64,000 nt of DNA from NCBI GenBank assembly GCA_013407085.1, contig JACCGJ010001766.1:28816-92815 (forward strand). The letters run 5' to 3'. This document shows, piece by piece, positions 60,201 to 64,000 of this stretch. Source of the DNA: Atriophallophorus winterbourni. Lineage: Eukaryota; Platyhelminthes; Trematoda; Plagiorchiida; Microphallidae. Positions within the stretch are counted from its first letter, which is position 1, and each line of letters starts with the position of its first letter. The position numbers and the translations under genes were made by a program. Below the pieces are notes generated by a model that had not been told where the DNA came from, did not search any database, and saw only the letters and a list, made by a program, of their open reading frames with translations.

Positions 60201-63200
60201 GCTGAATGGCAAATCAGTTCGCCAAGCTACAAATGCAGAAATTACCGCCATGTAACACTCATTTTGGTGGTGTTTAAAACAATCCAGCATTCGAAGTGAG
60301 ATAGCGTTATCCGACACCCCAACACCATGATCTATTTCCTAACCAATTTATAAAATACTAATTGTGATTCATTTATTTAAGAAAAATGCATTGGATGTTT
60401 GAATTTGCGCGCATTTTTGTTACTTACTGTGCGCTAAATAACCCCCTGTTAACCAAATTTTAACCTACAGCATACAGAATGCAGTGTCCCATCCTTTGTG
60501 GTACGGATTAAACTTTGATTCTATTCACTCGACACAATCATACACATTATGTCAAACTACCTCATTTCTGTTGTAATCAAATCCGCAATTTTCATCTAAT
60601 CCCTGAATATTTTAGGTAAAGATCCACAATCAGAAATTGGTCATCGCCGATTCGAAGAGTTAACGTCGCCTAACCCTCTAAATCACCCATTCACTGCTAA
60701 TGGCATAATGATATAAATATCATCATGAGCACAGATCAACATTTTTCCAAACCGTTACAGCGGTGAATTAATGTTGGCCTCCTTCGGTCGATGTCTATCT
60801 TGGATGTACATCACATGCGCATGATGGTTTCACGGTCCACAGCTTTTAGAATGACGATATGGAGGACGGTATACCAATCGATATTACTCCTATTTGTTGT
60901 TGACCTCCGTCGGTCAATGTCGACCATGGATGTACATCACATCGCATGAATTTCATGTTTTGCAGCTTTTTGAATGACTAAACAGTCCGATTCGGGAGGA
61001 AAAATCTCTCCCGCAGCGCTTGCAACGATAGTCAGAACGCTGTTGTATTGCATCAGTTGCACGCCGGCGGCGTGATCTGCGTTCAGCAGCCAAGAACTGT
61101 ATTCGCTCCTCGCCGGCTTGCAGACGACGCTTTACACAATGCCTCCAAAGTGAGCGGTCAAGATCAAGTTCTTCCCAGCTTGCGGGGTCAATGTCAAGAG
61201 CTTTCATATCTCTTTTGCAAACATCTTTGTACCGCAAGAGCGGTCTGCCCAATGGTCGACTTCGTAATTGCAACTCACCGTAGAGTAGATCTTTCGGAAT
61301 ACGACCACTTTCCATTCTATAGACATGACCAAGCCACCGCAGGCGGCGCTGACTTAATAGGGTTAACATACTCTGTAGACCAGCTTTTGAAAGCACTTCA
61401 GCGTTATTCACTCTGTTCAAGATACGACGGATGCTTCGTAGATGGAAAGCATTCAGCTTCCGTTCGTGTCTTGCGTGGGTGGTCCAGGTTTCACTGCCGT
61501 ATAGTAAAGCATTTAGTACGCACGCGCTGTATACCATCATCTTTGTCTTTGCAGTCAGCTTGCGGTTACCCCAAACACGAGAGTTCAATCGGGACAAGAT
61601 GACAGCTGCTCTGCCAATCCGCTTATCAATCTCCGTGTCTAGCGAGAGGTTGTCCGCAATGGTTGAACCAAGATATGTGAAATGATGTACTGGTTCGAGC
61701 TGACAGTTTCCAACAGTGATGATTGGCGGCGATACAGTCCCTTGACCAAGGACTTTGGTCTTGCTCATGCTGATTGTTAGACCAAAGTCTTGGGAGTGAG
61801 CAGCCTTTATTACTCCTATTTACCGTATCAATATTTGAAAAATATTTTGAAAACAGAATTTGGGCACATGAACGATAACCACAAATCTTACAAAGTTGGA
61901 ATTATTATCTAAATAAAGATCCAAATCTAAGTTTCTTATTTACAACAAGGAGTTAACATTATTTGTTAAGCCAAATAAACGGTAACGTTAACCCTAATCA
62001 ATTGTAAATACATGCAGTGTTTAACACGGTTTCGGTTTACAAATTTATGTAACAATCACTGAAATTTAGAAAATGCTGCTCAACAACGAACGAACCAATT
62101 AGTAATGTGATAGAAGAATCTTACTGAAGCTTGCTAGACAAAATATCATATCGTAAATTTCAAACGATAAAGTTGATTATAGGATCAGAATAACACATTC
62201 TAGTATCAAGAAATAGATAGACTAGCCACAAAAATCAATGTAAACATCTTGTCCGTATTTTCCCGCAAATATCAACAAAGAGAACAAAAATCAAATGGGG
62301 AGTGTTCAACGTACATCAAGATCATTACACGATGTTTTCCCTAATTTTTTTCATGAATGCCCGTAAAAATGTCCCAAAATATGTTTCTACCGTCAGAAGA
62401 AGGATTTTATTATTGATCTTGAACATATTCTTTTCTATAATGTCAAATTTAACGAGCGATGAATGTAAAATGTTTCTTAATTAATTTTCGTTATTGTTCT
62501 ACAGCACACAGAACTTCTGTGTTATTAAACACCACATCTCCTAGCTATGCCTCACATCGAAACAACGTGAATGCTCGCACAATTCTCCAGTCGACACATG
62601 CTTCATTCCAAAAAGCGAACGATGTCGGTACACATGAAAATACGTGTGATTTTTTGTTACACACCTCACATCCTTTGGAAAGTAAGTCACTTTGCCGCTG
62701 TAGGATAAAAAATCGTTGAATACGAAATTATGATTATTTTTTCAACAATTCGTTTATCGTATTGCACTGCCTAACTACCAGACTTGATTCTCAAAAGTTT
62801 AAGAAACAATACATTCGTTTCGAATTTAGTGTATTAACACTCGTCAAAGCAACACAATTTGAAAGTATGATATTTCACTATTCATACGGCTTTCTTAATC
62901 TAGCACAACAGCTACTGACATCTAGTACATACCTCACAGATTACAGTTTTTCTCAATCTCAACCTATCCTAGGATGGACGTGAAATTTGCATTGAAAATT
63001 TCACCAATTAATTTACGTATTATTTATCCGTTACTAATGTACACCTTTTGCTATCGATTATTTTTCGTTCCACATACTATAATTTGTACATGTCTTTTGC
63101 ACTTTTTCTATTTGCTTTTAAGGTTCTGGTGATCACTTCGGATCTCTTCATACTCCAGATTCTACTGAATCACATTCGAGTTCGTGTCCAATGAGGTATC

Positions 63201-63427
63201 CAACAGCATTGCATCTGATAGGACTGTCGAAGCCACGAAGTTGTGCCCTTTGTGATCCACAGCAAGCGGATGCTCGATGCTCGATTCATGCGTCAAACTT
63301 CCTCGGAAACCAATCATGGGATGAATCCATCAAACATAGTAGTGCGTATACTCCGCTCGTTACGATTCAGAAACTGGACATGGAAACCTCTCCGGAACTT
63401 GAATGTCGACAATCCAGTTTTGTGTGA
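32496..63427 (+). CDS. Protocadherin-like adhesion receptor (four coding exons)
   Basis: Single-pass cell-surface cadherin with exons 32496-35216, 54788-55505, 62505-62681 and 63123-63427. These total 3,921 nt, or 1,306 residues, and all splice phases agree. Residues 1-28 are a hydrophobic signal peptide. Seven cadherin repeats are marked by linker motifs: DINDNPPSW (about 157), DINDHPPKF (306), NVNDHVPS (411), DLNDSPPMY (595), DYNDCTPSF (741), DVNDNSPAW (875), then EC7 with ATDPDEAENG and ASDQGIPPRT. DRE-type calcium ligands include LDREAD, LDREKQ, FDRELV and IDRERT. The membrane helix is at about 1043-1065 (LTLIIMIAATLATILIFIIA), followed by about 240 cytoplasmic residues ending SSFV. Six repeats in one exon and the absence of laminin-G or EGF modules favour a protocadherin over a classical or FAT-type cadherin. 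ATG at 32496 is chosen as the first in frame; 32493 is a GTG. Confidence 0.93.
36030..36600 (-). pseudogene. LINE AP-endonuclease fragment
   Basis: Minus-strand frames read ELKRMSTVVAALQEMRLPDT, RIWTLNLRCITDTITLVNVY, APTHCATPAEKDDFYHNL and YESWQNCLEGLGVHKTNENG. The ALQE..L (catalytic Glu) and VNVYAPT blocks are typical of AP-type endonucleases. Frames shift between blocks. It may belong to the same family as 60896-61807. Confidence 0.8.
36900..37560 (+). repeat. Dispersed repeat, third copy of the CTGGACTTGGTTGTCA family
   Basis: AGGAGCTGGACTTGGTTGTC and the later GCCGTGACAACCATTTG match 17870-17990; AAAAGGGTTTTCTTTCCCTTAG matches 22090. No coding content was recognised. Confidence 0.55.
38070..38230 (+). 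repeat. Second hammerhead-like family, decayed copy
   Basis: Same blocks as 30540-30660, but the core reads CTGATAC and the GAAACGTTACCCAAAA side is intact. Predicted inactive. Confidence 0.65.
42970..43258 (-). repeat. Hammerhead-bearing repeat, more than one unit
   Basis: AAGGTTGGCACGACCAACAT at 42975 recurs as ATGGTTGGTACGACCAACC at about 43213, giving a unit of about 239 bp and a copy of about 1.2 units. GGGTTTGAACCC (B-box complement) lies at 43029. The hammerhead core on the minus strand is ruined (CGTATTAG for CTGATGAG), while GCACGAAACCGGTCGCGGGG is kept. Confidence 0.85.
43259..43392 (+). repeat. Hammerhead-bearing repeat, half unit in opposite orientation
   Basis: GTTTACCATTCTTCCACTGT through CTGATGAG (43313-43320), ACCGGTCGTTGGG and ATGCAAGTGAGC. 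The CTGATGA core is intact, but GAAA is shifted to AGAAAA and stem I is weak. Head to head with the preceding copy, as at 22690-23170. Confidence 0.8.
44320..46230 (+). pseudogene. CR1-like LINE, endonuclease to RT, heavily decayed
   Basis: In shifting plus-strand frames: VLIGVVYRSPSSTESCN (endonuclease), SSGAGGITPDVL, VPKDWKSSVITSIFKGG and VNYRTVTLLPVIAKVMEHIV (RT), DPIHFLLYVNE, SVSFADDMNIW (catalytic pair), VSHWVATNDMTFN, FTVRATFPWNSLPQHLVY near the end. Many stops. It is the longest CR1-like relic in the protocadherin gene. Confidence 0.85.
47570..47960 (-). pseudogene. CR1-like RT fragment
   Basis: Minus strand: CEISKAFDRVDDN, then FTSGVPLGSVFGMSLIYMNE and DSQMVMFDDDIKI, the RT palm with the catalytic Asp pair (FDDD), then FISRLVVRKP. 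Frameshifts separate the blocks. A further 74-codon frame at 47161-47385 is unassigned. Confidence 0.75.
49050..49720. repeat. Scattered relics of hammerhead-bearing repeats
   Basis: CAACAGTGGCATTCAAGT (49202), TTGATGAAGGCAAACAGGCA followed by GAAG (49278, plus) and TTTCGTGCTGTTCACA (49689, minus) are fragments of the family; none keeps a complete core. Confidence 0.5.
52285..53404 (+). repeat. Pair of roughly 80-bp direct repeats
   Basis: 52285-52360 and 53330-53404 share GATTCTTACCTRCACGTYAC and ATTATGAAGCGTTCGTATAT with few changes, about 1.04 kb apart. Confidence 0.85.
53545..54335. repeat. Unassigned dispersed repeat, copy A
   Basis: Similar by eye to 57535-58270: both contain GTCGGTCTTTTCGA, TCTTGTTTTGAG, a GTGTTCCGTATATCAT-like block, and a CATCCACGATTTGCACAGAA-like block earlier. 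Open frames on both strands show no domain. Sits near the 3' end of protocadherin intron 1. Confidence 0.55.
54788..55505 (+). CDS. Protocadherin exon 2: EC7, membrane segment, juxtamembrane tail
   Basis: Acceptor GTTACAG, then LIATDPDEAENGSISYS. The helix is at 55193-55261, followed by the basic stop-transfer RCKRP. Donor GTAAGT at 55506, phase 1. Reading through the donor reaches a stop at 55571-55573. Confidence 0.92.
57535..58270. repeat. Unassigned dispersed repeat, copy B
   Basis: Diverged counterpart of 53545-54335 in the same orientation. The minus-strand 129-codon frame (57879-58268) has a CQCLNC string but no confident domain. Confidence 0.5.
58904..58946 (+). ncRNA. Hammerhead ribozyme motif with GTA cleavage triplet
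   Basis: CTGATGA (58911-58917), CGGC-AAAAA-GCCA as stem II (three G-C pairs, with a C-A mismatch at the first position), GAAA (58931-58934), ACCGGT, triplet GTA (58938-58940), then GTGGAG, which pairs with TTTCAAC except for one A-G. All catalytic core bases are present. The GGGGGATGTGAGCAACAC block follows, as in the relic at 11400-11515. Confidence 0.65.
59195..59380 (-). repeat. Hammerhead-bearing repeat copy
   Basis: Family blocks TAAGGTTGGCATGACTAACC, CATGGTAAACAAG and GACCGGTTTCGCAC on the plus strand; sense orientation minus. Confidence 0.8.
59219..59260 (-). ncRNA. Hammerhead motif with compensatory stem changes but mutated C3
   Basis: Minus strand: stem I TCCCAA pairs with TTGGGG; stem II GTAC pairs with GTGC; GAAA, ACCGGT and GTC are intact. 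The core reads GTGATGA, replacing C3 by G and breaking the C3-G8 pair, so this copy should not cleave. Confidence 0.7.
60773..60881 (-). repeat. Older LINE 3' end next to the 60896-61807 insertion
   Basis: GGCCTCCTTCGGTCGATGTC through TGGATGTACATCACAT and CAGCTTTTAGAATGAC match the 3' end of the neighbouring element with more changes. Confidence 0.75.
60896..61807 (-). mobile_element. 5'-truncated LINE with intact 3' ORF and 14-bp target-site duplication
   Basis: TATTACTCCTATTT occurs at 60882-60895 and 61808-61821. The element ends with GTTGACCTCCGTCGGTCAAT on its 3' side (plus-strand complement) and has no poly(A). Confidence 0.9.
60953..61768 (-). CDS. LINE reverse transcriptase C-terminus with zinc finger
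   Basis: 271 codons without a stop. Contains HHFTYLGSTIADNLSLDTEI, LYGSETWTTHARHERKLNAF, QRRLRWLGHVYRMESGRIP, DVCKRDMKALDIDP and a C-terminal C2H2-type finger YRCKRCGRDF..SRIGLFSHSKSC. The RT catalytic YADD lies upstream of the truncation, so the fragment cannot reverse transcribe. The open frame and long target duplication suggest a recent insertion. A decayed relative is at 15004-15253. Confidence 0.9.
   Translation of the reverse strand: MSKTKVLGQGTVSPPIITVGNCQLEPVHHFTYLGSTIADNLSLDTEIDKRIGRAAVILSRLNSRVWGNRKLTAKTKMMVYSACVLNALLYGSETWTTHARHERKLNAFHLRSIRRILNRVNNAEVLSKAGLQSMLTLLSQRRLRWLGHVYRMESGRIPKDLLYGELQLRSRPLGRPLLRYKDVCKRDMKALDIDPASWEELDLDRSLWRHCVKRRLQAGEERIQFLAAERRSRRRRATDAIQQRSDYRCKRCGRDFSSRIGLFSHSKSCKT
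62505..62681 (+). CDS. Protocadherin exon 3: cytoplasmic tail
   Basis: Acceptor TTCTACAG, 59 codons (HRTSVLLNTTSPSYASHR and following), donor GTAAGT with phase 1 on both sides. Sequence is Ser/Thr/His/Asn rich with no recognisable domain. Accepted because sites and phases fit exactly. Confidence 0.8.
63123..63427 (+). CDS. Protocadherin exon 4: C-terminus and stop
   Basis: Acceptor TTTTAAG, about 101 codons (SGDHFGSLHTPDSTESHSSS to SPELECRQSSFV), TGA at 63425-63427. A possible internal donor (ATGAG|GTATCC near 63195) exists, but the continuous frame is preferred. Confidence 0.82.
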
Positions 63428-63522
63428 TGATACTCGCGATGGCCGCAAATAATCTTGATTGAATTTCCGCAATATATCAAGGTACACATTTCCACGTTGC
63501 ATTCCATTTTTACTCAAAAGTA

Positions 63523-63528
63523 AATAAA
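63523..63528 (+). terminator. Candidate poly(A) signal of the protocadherin gene
   Basis: AATAAA about 95 bp after the stop codon, in an AT-rich 3' region. Confidence 0.55.
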
Positions 63529-63729
63529 TATTATTATAAATACCTTGCACGATTTTCACATTTTTCTCCACGGATATTTGAAAAGTCAACACAATTTCAT
63601 AGCATCTCAAGCAAAGTGCACAACTAAAGTTAGGAATCGGTATCCACTTTGCAGTGAATGGGTTTTATATGAAAACTAACCGTTTTGTCAGAAATAAGAC
63701 AGTCCATTGCAAATTAAAAAACGGAGAAA

Positions 63730-63810
63730 GAATTAAAAATGCTTATTTGCATGCATTTCCATCACACACACACTACGATCGGTTTCGTGCTGTTTGCACT
63801 CATACTAGCG
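63730..63810 (-). repeat. Hammerhead-bearing repeat fragment
   Basis: GCATGCATTTCCATCACACA and GATCGGTTTCGTGCTGTTTG on the plus strand match the family; the CTGATGA side is degraded (AGTATGA). The remaining bases to 64000 show nothing further. Confidence 0.7.
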
Positions 63811-64000
63811 CAACTTGTTTGGACACAGAATTAATGTTTTTATACATCAGATTTCAACAAATAATACGATAGCCAGATTATTTACATGAACATTTTCTGT
63901 CGAAGTCGTAAAGTTGCAGTCACAATAACGGTCTTTTGTTCGTTATCGATTCCAATGAATTCGAATGAACATTTGCTACTTTCTTCAACAAAAATGCTGC

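Larger units (their letters stand above)
55506..62504. other. Protocadherin intron 2, 7.0 kb
   Basis: Contains repeat copy B (57535-58270), hammerhead-repeat copies (58870-58990 and 59195-59380), and a LINE insertion with its older neighbour (60773-61807). The stretches 55580-57180, 59400-60770 and 61822-62504 show nothing I can name beyond an AATTC repeat at 57184-57205 and an ATT repeat at 59933-59955. Confidence 0.7.

Overview
The window is animal nuclear DNA, most likely from a digenean trematode (fluke). This is inferred from four things seen in the sequence: very short introns of 27 to 31 bp at the 5' end of a housekeeping gene with large introns further 3', AT-rich intergenic DNA, many decayed RTE-like and CR1/jockey-like non-LTR retrotransposons, and repeats carrying hammerhead ribozyme motifs of the kind known from schistosome SINE-like elements. 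Genus cannot be fixed from the sequence alone. A run of exactly 1,000 N at 29317-30316 is a scaffold gap.

Layout. Bases 1-11,600 are a retrotransposon graveyard. Its centre is a minus-strand CR1-like element split by a nearly full-length RTE-like element (3255-7283) with an exact 7-bp target-site duplication; the RTE copy is itself split by a roughly 600-bp retroposon with an AAT-type tail. SINE copies with (ATAC)n tails are scattered through this region and through the next gene.

Bases 11,685-23,682 (+) hold cytosolic arginyl-tRNA synthetase. I assembled 13 coding exons by eye into a 648-codon frame. Its introns carry about ten SINE copies, a pogo/Tigger-like DNA transposon remnant, a decayed LINE 3' end, and a cluster of hammerhead-bearing repeats. 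Two 415-bp inverted repeats flank exons 6-10.

Bases 23,700-32,400 are mostly featureless. They contain one orphan coding exon beside the gap (30386-30532), a second hammerhead-like repeat family, and a CR1-like fragment. Bases 32,496-63,427 (+) hold a protocadherin-like adhesion receptor of four exons and 1,306 codons: one giant exon with six cadherin repeats, a 19.6-kb intron, an exon with a seventh repeat and the membrane segment, and two short exons for the cytoplasmic tail ending in a PDZ-ligand-like sequence. Its introns hold further LINE fragments and hammerhead-repeat copies.

The two genes have no evident functional link: one charges tRNA-Arg, the other is a cell-surface adhesion molecule. 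The most unusual content is the hammerhead-bearing repeats, whose predicted helices show base-pair covariation between copies, and the inverted-repeat pair that could favour a circular RNA of exons 6-10 of the arginyl-tRNA synthetase gene. All exon joins, repeat families and ribozyme folds were read by eye without alignment software.
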